From: Hericium rajendrae
Taxonomy: Eukaryota; Basidiomycota; Agaricomycetes; Russulales; Hericiaceae
Reading direction: 5' to 3'
Assembly (NCBI GenBank): GCA_033439255.1
Contig: CM065880.1
Coordinates: 2,232,001-2,296,000 of the forward strand
DNA length: 64,000 bases
Below, piece by piece: positions 31,801-42,304 of this stretch. Both the position numbers and the translations under genes were made by a program. The first letter of the stretch is position 1. Every line of letters begins with the position of its first letter. Below the pieces are notes generated by a model. The model saw only the letters and a program-made list of their open reading frames with translations. It searched no databases and was not told the origin of the DNA.

Positions 31801-32431
31801 CAGGGGACATCCGGAATCTCTTCCGGGAAGTAGCTCTCTCCGCTCCGTTGAGGAAGTAGAGTCTCGCGACTGCCCTATGCCCCCTCCAAAGGCAGGTGCA
31901 GGCAAAGCTGGCGACTGCCCTACGCCTCCTCCAAGGGCAGGTGCAAAGATTGCTGACGACTGTCCTACTCCTCCTCCAAAGGCAGGTGCAGACAAAGCTA
32001 GCGACTGCCTTGTGCCTGGCGACTGTCCTGCGCCTGGCGACTGTCCTGCGCCTGGCGACTGTCCTGCGCCTGGCCACTGCCCTGCGCCTGGCAACTGCCC
32101 TACGCCTCCTCCAAAGGCAGATGCAGAGCATACTCCCGGACAGTCGGCGGAAGACGTGACATGGGGTGAAGCATTCCCTGTCCAATGGATTCGCACCGAT
32201 CGACTTCCTTTCAACCGCACGCGCCATCTTCGCAACCCATGGAACCACGGACGCGAAATAAAGGTTTCTCGCGACGGCACGGAAATGGAACCTTCGGTCG
32301 CAAAGGCGCTTCTAGAGGAATGGGAGCGCCCGCCGTCCTCGACTCAAGCTGGTACTGCTGCCACCGCTGCTCCTCCCCGCCCTGCTGGCCCTCAACGCCG
32401 CACCTCCCGACTCAATCCCCATCCACCATAG
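28823..32431 (+). CDS. RRM and YTH domain protein (m6A reader type)
   Basis: The long exon up to 31122 is followed by exons 31175-31320 and 31375-32431 (introns of 52 and 54 nt). Upstream, the frame is open without ATG back to an acceptor at 29218. Likely earlier exons are 29133-29162 or so and one ending at 28911 that carries the chosen start (MPEQTALIIMAYV). A start at 29377 is the fallback. The N-terminal half is Ser/Pro/Gln/Tyr-rich. An RRM (EWVMWAGNVPSDATYDELLQ) starts about 370 residues after Met 29377. The YTH domain begins PQRYFILKSLTQ, with the cage Trp in KKGLWATQRHNE, and continues FYGYARMSGAI. It resumes about 260 residues later with TWGEAFPVQWIRTDRLPF and RHLRNPWNHGREIKVSRDG. YTH proteins bind N6-methyladenosine RNA. 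The long insert inside the domain is unusual. Confidence 0.8.
31867..32115 (+). repeat. DCPxP repeat inside the YTH coding region
   Basis: Two kinds of tandem unit are seen. One is a roughly 48-bp unit coding DCPTPPPKAGA plus a few residues (about 31867-32010). The other is an 18-bp unit coding GDCPAP (about 32020-32095, at least five copies). The reading frame is kept. Cys occurs in each unit. Confidence 0.85.
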
Positions 32432-33147
32432 ACTCGTTGCTATATCTGCGCAGAACATACTGACGGAGCACGAAAGCGGCTCAAGCACTCATTTTCATGA
32501 CAACGCGTCCCTGAAAACCTCGTCACGAGGACCAACGCACGTACACGCACGCATTTTCTGTCATTTACATACACGCAATAATGACTTTGTCTCCGCACAA
32601 CATCATTTCGTCCTCATTCTTTCAGCATAATTCACGACCGACGAGGCACCTTGTCATTCACGAAACAGGTTCCCGGCGATTTCTAGGTTTTAAGCAATGG
32701 TCTTCCCTTCGTCTAATCCTTAGTTGCATTTGCTACTTGCTCTATATGCTGTCATCATTCTCTCAATCATTCGCACTTGGCTTTTGTAGCAATAGCTCAG
32801 AACTCTCAGACTGTATCCTCGTATTACTGGCATTATACACGTCGCAGAGTAGTGCGCTGGATCTGCATAATATACAGCGGCTGGAGTCCTCTATGTTTTC
32901 TAAGCCTTTGTGTGCGTCTGCACATTGAGAATATCTCAGCAGACAAGTCTGCGGAATATTCGGACGATCTATCGTTCTCGTTCTCGGACAGCGGTGCAAA
33001 GGTGATTTTACATAATAATACAAGAACTGGATCCCCCACCCTCCGTCAGTCCTCGTCCGCCATGAACATGATCTCTACCACAAGACATAAAACCGAACTG
33101 ACGCAGTCCAGCACGTCTCCACAGCATGCGCAGCAATATATGAGGGT
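32432..33147. other. Convergent intergenic stretch
   Basis: This lies between the 3' ends of the YTH gene and the minus-strand gene at 33148. Only short frames and 3'-leader-like AT-rich sequence are seen. Confidence 0.35.
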
Positions 33148-33974
33148 CTAGGCATCACCGCAGCCACTGTCAGCACGACGCAGACGCGTAATGGAGGACG
33201 AACCGCGACCCGCCTCGCAAGTACAGCAGCACTCCATGCATGACGTGCAGCATGACGGCTTACGCTGCGCGTCTTCCTGTGAAGGAAGCTTCTCGACATG
33301 CGTGGATACAGCTCCTAGTGGTAGAGAGCTCAGATTTAAGTAGTGTGAAAGCGAAATAGGGCCAGACTTACCTGCTCTCATACTGGATGCGACCGCAGGC
33401 TTGGCTGCTGTACTGCACAAGGAGGCTATGGGGTCGTAATCGCGACTACCAGGACGACCAGCGTTCTGGACCCGATCGTAGTCGGGCTCGCGATGCGGGC
33501 GGATGGTGAACGGCTTGCGTGCTGCAAGAAATTACGCATCAGGGAACCAGTTTTTGTGAGTGATGTGATCGACGAACTCTCGGCTGCTGCATCCCTGCTG
33601 ACTTCATAATATCCATTGCTAGGCGCCAGGCGTGGCGGGGGCACTGACGTCGAGTGGTTGGGCAGCAAGGAATATGAAGGTGGCGAATATCCGGGTTTGC
33701 GTCGCGGCGAAGAGTCTAACGGAATATAAGCCTGTTCAACTTCGTGAAGATCCGAAGTATTGGGGCTGGTGTTGCAGCTGTGGTATGAACCGCTGGACGA
33801 GGGACTCGGGCAACGGCTGGAGTATTCCGTTCGGGGAGTCGGGGACGTGGGAGTGTGGGAGTAGTCAGTGCTGGAAGTGCGGCTATGAGCGTAGTGCGGC
33901 TGGACACAGCCGACGCCAGGTTGGAAAGATATATCACGGGGGACGGGCACGCAACGGGCGATCGGAAGGACCAT
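33148..33974 (-). CDS. Ser/Pro-rich protein with Cys-rich tail, unidentified
   Basis: At least three exons. The first runs from Met at 33974 (MVLPIARCVPVPRD) through a Ser/Pro/Tyr-rich stretch (PSPSSSGSYHSCNTSPNTSD). A middle exon of about 33371-33519 contains RKPFTIRPHREPDYDRVQNA. The last exon (about 33148-33317) has CCTSCMECCCTCEAGRG and ends SGCGDA. A longer start at 34049 is possible. I do not recognise the family. The CC-rich tail near a basic end could be a lipidation or metal-binding site, which is speculation. Confidence 0.45.
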
Positions 33975-36930
33975 GTTGATGAATGTCCGCAGTTGATCAA
34001 GTGCAGTAGTGAGGAGTCGCAGCGGACGGATGCTGATTATCTGGGGCATCCGAGAGATTACTTATACCACAGAGAACAATTGCATTTGTGGCGGCCCAAG
34101 AGCACATCGTTCTGAAGAGGGGAATAATGGTATGTCGGGGTCTGTGCAGACCGAACAAGAATTGACATATGCATCGGGATATGTATCAAGCATGATGCAC
34201 AATTGCATCTTGTTTCCTAGTATTCCGAAGTTCTTCCCGGTCAGCGCTCAGCAACGGCTTTTGTCCTCTACTTGGCAACAAGGCTTGCCAGCTTGAGCAG
34301 AACGTTCATGTTCCTAACAGCTCGAGGATTGTCAACATGGGTGTCGAACAGCACGGATTGAGTTCGCGCAGTTTATTTTTATGTCTAGATTGAGCGTGAG
34401 TGAAGGCACCTGTTGATCGTGCGAAAGCACGCACAATTAACGGGCCATACGGGCCACGTATGGATTTGTGGTCATAGATTTGCCGAGGGCGGAACATCGC
34501 ACAATATCGATGGTAAAATATTTGTGATACGTACCATGCGCAACCTGCGATACATCATCGCCTTTTGAAGAACAAAAACCAGATGAAGGACCTTGGGAAG
34601 CTCGCCTCATGCCAACCGAAGCGCTCACGCGCTGATGGTCCCCATAAGCACGAAAGACCGCGGAATCGGGACCGTTTCAACAGCCAGTGAACAAGATCTT
34701 CAAATTGTGGGCGGTTGCGGACCGCAGAACTGTGTCTCCGCGTGCCGTCGGATCTCAGCCGCTCTCAATTCGCCTTCTACTCGGAAACAGGTCGAAGGAC
34801 GTCGGTAAATGCCGACACCTTTGGTTACACATGATGAAGATCCGACCTAGATGCAATAGCTCGAAAAGCGGCTGCATTGTGGACAAAAGGGCCAGATATT
34901 TTTCAGGGTGTGTACCCAAATTATCTAGGCCTCGTTCGAGGGAGTATTTTGAATGGAGATACTGCTACACGTCTCAGCGGACATTGGATGCTGGATTGGT
35001 GGATAGGGAGGGCACAAAGTGTGCTCACCCGCCGGTTCCCGGTCCCGTCAGGGTTCTTGGCTCGGGAATTCCTAAAAAGGAAAACCAATACACACTCGAA
35101 AAGGAAAAATAAATACCCGGTCAAATCGTGCAGCTGATGAGTAGTTGATGCCACCGCCTGGTGCTGCAGCAGAGGCAGTCGAGTTATAACTTAGGTGGGC
35201 ATGGTTTGGACGGAAAAAGAAATAATACAGCACAGACCCCCCGGTAGCATCAAGACCAACGATATTATTTTGCTCGATGTCGCAGATCGGAATGTCGGCC
35301 TCGCGACACTGTTCAAGCACCCGGTAGTACTCAACTAGTATCGTACCTTACTGTATTTGTCGACTGACTTCGGCCAACTCCGAAGTTCAGCGACTTGTGT
35401 CGTTTCTGTTCGTCTCTCTCCTCGCACCACTGACTGCTCTGACTTACAGGACCATCCACACCATGCCCATGCTCAAATCCACACCCACACCCACACCCCC
35501 ACGAAATGACATCCCCATTCCAATCGAAGGCTGCGCACAGATGCGACAGCACTGCCTCAACTTCAACGAGTGATCTCGCTACGTCATCGCGGTCTTCATA
35601 GGCCCAGTGCTAAGTACCTCCCACATCTCCAAACTCAGCCTCCATTTGCTGTGTATGCGGAGCTCAAATGAGAGAAGGAGGCGAGGCGGGCGTGACGTGC
35701 TGCGAAATGAAGGACGGGCGGCAGCCAATTGGATACTAGTGAGCAAATGTCGTGGACTATGCTTGCCCTGACGAGCCCTCAGCCCTCAACATCACGACAA
35801 CAAGAACAACTGTGTACATGACCACACGCAATGCTGCTTGCCCGCTCTCTGTGCGCTCTGCTCTCTTCGCTTTCGCGTGCCGTTGCAGCGAAGAACGAGG
35901 CGCGCGTGCAGGACAGTGTCTACATGCGCGTGTGGGTGCGCTGAGCAGTTCTGGCTCACTGCCCAGCAGCTTCAGCTGGCGCCGCGCAGGGCTGGCGCAC
36001 ACAAGCACGAGAGGGCGGCGGTGGCGGACGCGCTCGCCACGCAATGCGCGATGCGGCGGCGCGACGAGGCTGCAAAAGGTGCATGCCCGACTCTACCTCG
36101 TGCTCCGCACTCTAGTGCGTTCGCTGCGTCACGCCCTCCGCTCTGGCCTCGCGCTCATGCACTCAGCCCCTTCACACTCTCGCGCACACATCTCCTGCGC
36201 GCGAGTAAGTCATCACCATACATGCGTTGCGCAAGTGACCTAGCTTGCAGGCGAGTTCTAGTAGTGTTAGATACCTCTCGTGTAGGGTATATAATATGGG
36301 TAGTAGATAGAATAATAAAATGGTTGAATGACAAACAAATGATATCGCATATCACAGGGCTTTCAAGAACTTTCAAGAGCCCTCGAGAGCTCTTCCGGAT
36401 TTAGAACGGTGTCTTGGCAGCTCTTGCAAGCATTCGAAAAGAGCTTCCAAGCTTGATTGCATCTATCCAGAACATAAGAGTCCTTGATCGCGCTTGGGCT
36501 CTTGAGCCTCTTGTAGACGCTTCAAGGACTTGATTGTTTTACTGATCCGGGCCCTGTGGCCACTCCAGCAATGGCCCTCAATCCACTGCCATGCCGAAAT
36601 TCTTCCGGTTGTGCTTGGGTTGTGTTCTAATGACTGTTATAATTTATCATGTACTTATCGCTGCCTCCGAATATGATCTGATTCTGTATGCTTTCTCTCG
36701 AACAACGACGGGACCAGGTTATGCCCAAAGGGCCGTACTGTGGTGAGCTTGAATCCATTTTGGTGGCGAAATACCAAAAAAAAGGCAAAGTTCCATCCAT
36801 TTTCGGATGGCTCAGGTGCTAAAATTGCATCCCATAGCAGGTCAAGTTTCGGCTGACGGGATGGTCCTATCGAGACTGGATAAGTGGTTGACGCAGTCGC
36901 CTAGAAACGTGTGTGCCATGCAGTCCCCGT
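33975..36930. other. Gene-poor stretch
   Basis: I see no convincing gene. Many short frames occur on both strands, and a GC-rich segment at about 35860-36190 has open frames of biased composition only. AGAGCTC-like and CTTGAGC-like words recur at 36355-36530, but I cannot define an element there. Confidence 0.35.
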
Positions 36931-37175
36931 TACAGCCGTTTACAAATCGATAGGCCTTTCGGAAAAAAAAGATGTAAACATTGTGAATAAGGTTTTTGAG
37001 TCGGAAGGAAGGAAGGAAATCACTCACGATTCTGTGGCGCCACGCCGCGTACCTCCTGCCGTGCTGCTGTTGCCACCGGGTGTGAGCTAGATTGAAACTC
37101 CCCTGTATCTTGAATGTCCGACTTAAATGCATCCACTTCTGCCGAGGAAGGCCTATGGATTTGTAAACGGCTGTA
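36931..37175. mobile_element. Short TA-flanked MITE, 245 bp
   Basis: The ends form an inverted repeat of about 30 bp starting TACAGCCGTTTACAAATC and, inverted, TACAGCCGTTTACAAATC with the AGGCC block following in both. The outermost TACAGCCGTTT is shared with the 860-bp element nested in E2, so both may use the same TA-type transposase. No coding capacity. Confidence 0.7.
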
Positions 37176-37711
37176 GGACCATAGACGATCATGCGCTGGT
37201 GGAGGTGTACGCAGGGAATTCGAAAGATCGCAGTAACGAACGAACGTTCAACCCCACCGGCGGCAAGTATTGGCTTGGCAAGGGTAACACGCCTCCCACC
37301 GCCCCGAAGCCCCGACAGCAATGACATCACTCTGCAAATGGCATTTGACAAATGATGTGAATGTATTTGTCCATGAGAGTGCCGCACCGTGTCCGCGGGA
37401 TTGCCGCGGGGCGCGCTGAGGCATTTTCATCTGATGGGCATTGCCGGGCGCAAGATAGCTCTCATTCGGGGAATGAATTAGTGCGAAGAGGCTGCGATAA
37501 GCACGGATAGATGCGATTGCAGTTTCAAACGCTCTAGAGGCGGGTACTGGTGAAGGAATGAGAATCGAACCAAAACACAATATCAATATCCTCGTGCATA
37601 ACAAAGTTTCTGAAATACTCGTGTAAGGAATAGAACAACACAGGGTGTGCGTGTGTAGATGAAACGAGGGCTCCGTGAATAATCTGACGATTAAGGCATC
37701 GGTATCGGCGC
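37176..37711. other. Intergenic stretch downstream of the Cys-rich gene
   Basis: No gene recognised. It is the 3' flank of the minus-strand Cys-rich gene that ends at 37712. Confidence 0.35.
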
Positions 37712-38234
37712 TCAGCAACACATCTCGCAAGGGCAGCCTGAAAAATGGTCAGCATTTGACGAATCCTGCCAACGCGCGGGATCGACTCACAGACGATGTC
37801 CGCGAAGCATTCGCAGCAGAACTAAAGATGACGAGATTAGATTAGAGGACAGGTCACAACGCAGCCAACGGTTAAGGCGAACCTTGCAGCTCTCTGTGGG
37901 ATCAACGTTAGCATGGGTCGATCTACAGAATAAATCCACGACGTACCGAAGCAGATGAAGCATTCGACCAAGCCGAGGAAACAGTCCTGCATCAATGTTA
38001 GGTGGTCAAACTCGAGAGGCAGGTTGGTTGAAATATACCTTTGCAGCACCACCACCGCGGATGCGCTCAGCCTTGTGTTCGTGCTGATGTTGGCCATTCA
38101 CGGGCGCGGGATTCATGGCATCTGCTCTACAGGTTGGCGAAGCAAGCTAAGCTGCGAGAAGGTGGTGACTCACTCATCTGGACAGCACCCTGTGGCTGAG
38201 CGGCGGTAACGTTGGTGGGCTTGGGTGCTTCCAT
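37712..38234 (-). CDS. Small Cys-rich (CYSTM-like) protein, 83 aa, six exons
   Basis: Exons on the minus strand: 38234-38174, 38121-38039, 37986-37947, 37893-37883, 37821-37791 and 37737-37712. All joins keep the frame and use GT-AG. Exon 4 is an 11-nt microexon. The protein starts MEAPKPTNVTAAQPQGAVQM, has RIRGGGAAKDCFLGLVECF in the middle, and ends CFADIVCCPCEMCC. Twelve Cys lie in the last 34 residues, in a hydrophobic context. This resembles the short tail-anchored Cys-rich proteins common in mushrooms and, more loosely, the CYSTM module linked to stress tolerance at the plasma membrane. The role is inference. Confidence 0.75.
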
Positions 38235-39103
38235 AATGGATATTGGGGGTAAGAATACGCGGTGGTATACTTGGGCGCGACGAGGGATAGGAGAATCTTA
38301 TATGGGCGGGAAAGATCAGTTTGTTACATCATTAGCCGCTCAAGAGGGCATGTGGCGGGGGGCCGGAGATGCAGCTATTTTTATCGTTGCCGTCGCTTCA
38401 ACCAGTAGGGTCATCCGGTGGCCACTTGCGCTGTGCAGAGCGTCACTCGGGGCGTCAGAGAGGAGGCACATACGACTGCATAGGAATGCCAATGGCTCTG
38501 ATGGAGCAGAGCGTGGGGCGACTGCGCACAGAGAAGAGAGCCTGAAAGAGGCGTGGTGTGTGCGCACAGATATGGTCCCAGTCTGGAAAGTGTTTCACTT
38601 CTTCCCGTGGACGTACGGGAGGATCCGGGCTGTAGTCACCGCCGTCCGCCAGCGTCCGTCTGACGGACCCGCGTGCGGAGCGATCGCGCTGTGCACGTTC
38701 GACTCCTAGTTCGATTTGCAATCAGTTCGGTCCTCGTAATTGCACTTACCGCTATAGGGAGCATGTGCACCCCCAAAGCCTGCAGGTGGGCGGGGCGTGA
38801 GTATGTTTTCGCAGCCGAGTCGTGTACAATATTCATGAGAGCGTAAAAAGCAAGTAAAGAGTGCAGGGAAAGCGAAGGAAGCGCGATCGCGAGCGGAAAG
38901 TGGCGAAATTATAAGGAGGACGGCCGAGGCTGACAAATGGGGGAATTGCACAGTATTGCACAACTTGGCCGCCCTCTAGCGTGCCATCTCAGGCTGACAC
39001 AGACCAGTTGCATGTCACTGCGATCCCCCTTCTCTTCCGATCTCTGCCCTGGCGCGGACAACCTAGAAACCCCGTCGTTATATAGGCACGAACTCTGCCG
39101 ACC
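38235..39103. other. Divergent intergenic region
   Basis: This lies between the divergent starts of the Cys-rich gene and the MFS gene. Only short frames are seen. It should contain both promoters, but I cannot point to a clear TATA box. Confidence 0.35.
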
Positions 39104-41860
39104 ATGGCCTTCGTGACCCCCCGTGCTTCTGGCCTCTGGGAGGACAGAATGACCTACTTCCAATCGGACGAGGAGGCTGACGAGGATGTCGAACAGGCTG
39201 AGGCCCTCGATAGTGACGGGCGCACACCGCTGGATAGGACCATCGATCGGATAGGCATGGGTGCGTTCGTTCTGTTGCTTTCGAGCTTGCCGGTTGTAAC
39301 CCGAGAGCATGGTCGCATCTAGGCAGTTACCAGTGGACGCTTCTTTCATTATGTGGTTTTGGTGAGTTCAACATATGCATCCCTTCCCCTTGACCAGTGA
39401 AATGAATCCTCAACGTCTTCAAAGGGTGGATGGCAGACAACGTGAGTGGAGATAGTGCTGTGCGCTGGAAATACACTGAGTGAATCGCCCGTTTCAGATG
39501 TGGATCCAGGCGATTGCCATAGTCCTGCCTCGTGTACAACGACACTATTTAGGCAAGCATGACTTCTGTTGCTTTCGAGCTCTGCGTCTGACGGTGTTAT
39601 AGTGCCCGATAATTATATCGGCACGCTGTCATCATCCATGTTCGCCGGAATGATGTTTGGAGCTGTGGGATGGGGAACCTGTAAGCTTTGCTGCCTGGGC
39701 TGGACATGGGATATTTACTTCCTTCTCAGGCTCCGATGTCATGGGACGAAGCACTGCGTTCAACGCAACGCTCTTCTTCACAGCAATATTTGGAATCCTT
39801 GCCTCCTTCGCGAATACCTTCCCATTACTATGCATTTCGCTGTTTTTCTTAGGCAGCTCCGTGGGGGTACGTCATTGCTCATTTGGCTACCTTTTCCTTC
39901 GAACCTCGAGGTTGTGAGAACCAAGTGATTTCATATTGACGACTACCAATGCAAACAGGGCTCCATGCCGACTGATGGAACACTACTTCTTGAACACATG
40001 CCCCGCGGCAAAGAATATCTCGTCACTGCTCTATCTGTTTTCTTCTCATTTGGCGCCGTCCTCGCCGCACTTGTAGCCATAGTCCTGATACCCAATAATT
40101 CGTGTCCACCCGCCCCAGCACCATGCGATGTATCCATCGACAACGTGGGGTGGAGATATACTCTTATGGCCCTGGGGTTAATTGTGGGTGTTCACTCCCG
40201 CCTCATGCCTGCAGTCTGGGATCCCCCCAAATCCATTCTCATTCTCCCAACCTCCCCTCCCCTCCATGCCCTCCGTAATATATGATCACCCCCTTATACT
40301 AATCTCTGCTAGACACTCTCCATGTTCATCGCACGCATGGTTTTCTTCCGCCTCCACGAATCTCCCCGTTATCTAGTCCACGCCGGTCGCCCACATGAAG
40401 CAATCGAGTCGCTCCAGCTCATTTCGCGCTTTAATGGCTCCGAGATCGACATCAGCCTTCTCGATGTCGAAGACCACATTCGCGATCCCGCCGGCGGGTC
40501 GGCGCCTTTTCTGTCAGGTCAAGAAAACAGCAGGGACGCATCTGCCACTTCGCCCCAGCCAATCGGTCAACTCAGCGCGCCCGATGCGGACCTCGAGGCC
40601 GGTCATACACGTGTCTCATCTGCCAACTACCTCATCGACCGTCCACCCTCCGAGGGACAGGGCCACACTTCATCCTCTCCTCCAGATGGTCGCGCCGTCC
40701 CGATCTACAATGCAATCGAGGAGTCAGATACCTCGTTAGAAGGCCATTCGTTCCACTCGCCGATCACCGAGACAGGTCGTGGCGCAGACCGGCGGTCGTA
40801 CATTTACAACGACACGCCGACAGTAGAGTCACAAAAGGAGGAAATGACCCCGCACACAAGAGGGCGGAGTGCAACTGCTGCGTCGCGCAGGAGCCGGATG
40901 TCGACGCGGAGCGTCGCATCACGCCAGTCCTCGTTCTACGAAGTCAAGCGACGCGTATGGTGGAAGCTACCGCGCTTCATCCGCAAACCGCTCGGCGCCT
41001 GGCTGGACCGGTTCGCGATGGTGCTTTCGCCGGAGTGGATACGCACAACTCTGTTGGTGTGGATGTCGTGGTTCGGCATGTCGCTTGGTGCGTGCTTTAC
41101 GGGGATGATGTCGGCGAATTCGAAGCTCATTTCATCCCGGTTTGCCTCGCAGCTTACACGATGTTCAATGTGTACCTGCCGAAACTGCTTGAAGCGCGGT
41201 CGGCGGTGACTGTGGGGCATAGTTCGTTAGAGGGGACGTTGTGGGATGTGGTCATTTTCACGATCGGCGGATGTCCGGGCGCCGTGGTATGTTCCTTCCG
41301 TGTCTAGTCTGGGAGACGCGCTCATGACGCACATAGCTTGGTGCCTACTTGATCGAGTCTCCTCTTGGCAGGCGTTTATCGCTCGCCGGGAGCACGTTTA
41401 CGACAGCGTTATTTTGTGTCATGTTTGTAATGGTAGAAGGGAAGTTCGCAGTGACTGCGAGTACCGTGGGTATTAGTCTGAGTGCAACGGTTCGTGTCTC
41501 GCATGCTCTATGGACTAGATAGACTGACGCGAAGGGATCCGCAGGCCATGTGGGCTGTTTTATACGGCTGGACACCAGAAATATTTGGCACGAAAGTCCG
41601 AGGGACCGCATGTGGCACCGCTTCCGCACTCTCTCGCATGTTTGTGACTTATTTTTATGTCTTGACACTGGGCTCACGTTTTCTCTATCAGAGGTGGGAT
41701 GATCGCACCCATTCTCGGCGGTATGCTCCTCACGGTGAACACCTCGTTCCCCGTCTACATGAGCATCGTCATCTTCACGCTATCTGGCATATGCGTGTTG
41801 CTGCTCAGTGAGAATGCCGGAGATGGGAGTAGAGAAGTAAAACCGGCTATCGTGCACTAG
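39104..41860 (+). CDS. MFS transporter, SV2/sugar-porter-like, with long central loop
   Basis: It starts MAFVTPRASGLWEDRMTYFQ. Exons include 39104-39260, 39323-39361, 39425-39441, one ending at 39552, and further exons to the stop at 41858-41860. The intron 39553-39602 begins GCAAGC and ends ATAG, a GC-AG intron that gives the frame HYL-VPDNYIG. Family blocks are DRIGMGSYQWTLLSLCGFGW, SSMFAGMMFGAVGWGTCSDV, GSMPTDGTLLLEHMPRG and, after TM6, RLHESPRYLVHAGR. A Ser/Asp-rich cytosolic loop of about 230 residues follows. Then come TM7-12 with LGAYLIESPLGRR and YGWTPEIFGTKVRGT. This is a 12-TM proton-coupled or facilitated porter. The substrate cannot be read from the sequence. Confidence 0.8.
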
Positions 41861-42304
41861 CGATGCTCGTTCCTTGTTTAGAGTGGATGGTAGAGGTCGG
41901 GATGAGTGTGGTGGACGTTCATATCTGCCCAGTGCTTTGCATGCTTCATGTCACTTAGAATGTATATGAGTGTCGAGTTATCGCCGTTATAATAACCGTG
42001 ATAGCATTGCGTAAATAGTGTAGGCCACATACCGAACGAAATTGATTTACTTGTATGAAGCCATAGGCCCTCTTAAACCCAGCTTCGTGCAAGGTCTGTA
42101 CAGGCCGAGAGAGAGAATGTTTTCTGCCAAGACGGACAGGATCAAGCATGACGTAGCGGGGGCGCCGGTAAGCGCTCGTCTGCGCGGTGCTCCAGTTCAA
42201 ATCACTGCGCCCAGCACTAAGCCGGTCTAACCCAGACCTGTAAGCTATCACACTTAATCCCCCGTCGTTCCTTACCACGTTCAATACCCCACGACCTCAA
42301 CCTC
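41861..42304. other. Intergenic region upstream of the PLD gene
   Basis: No gene seen. It lies between the MFS stop and the PLD start. The last 100 bp are CT/CA-rich as in fungal 5' leaders. Confidence 0.4.

Noticed and set aside
35752-36404. Overlapping open frames in a GC-rich stretch.
   Set aside because: Biased composition, no start or splice context, no family resemblance.
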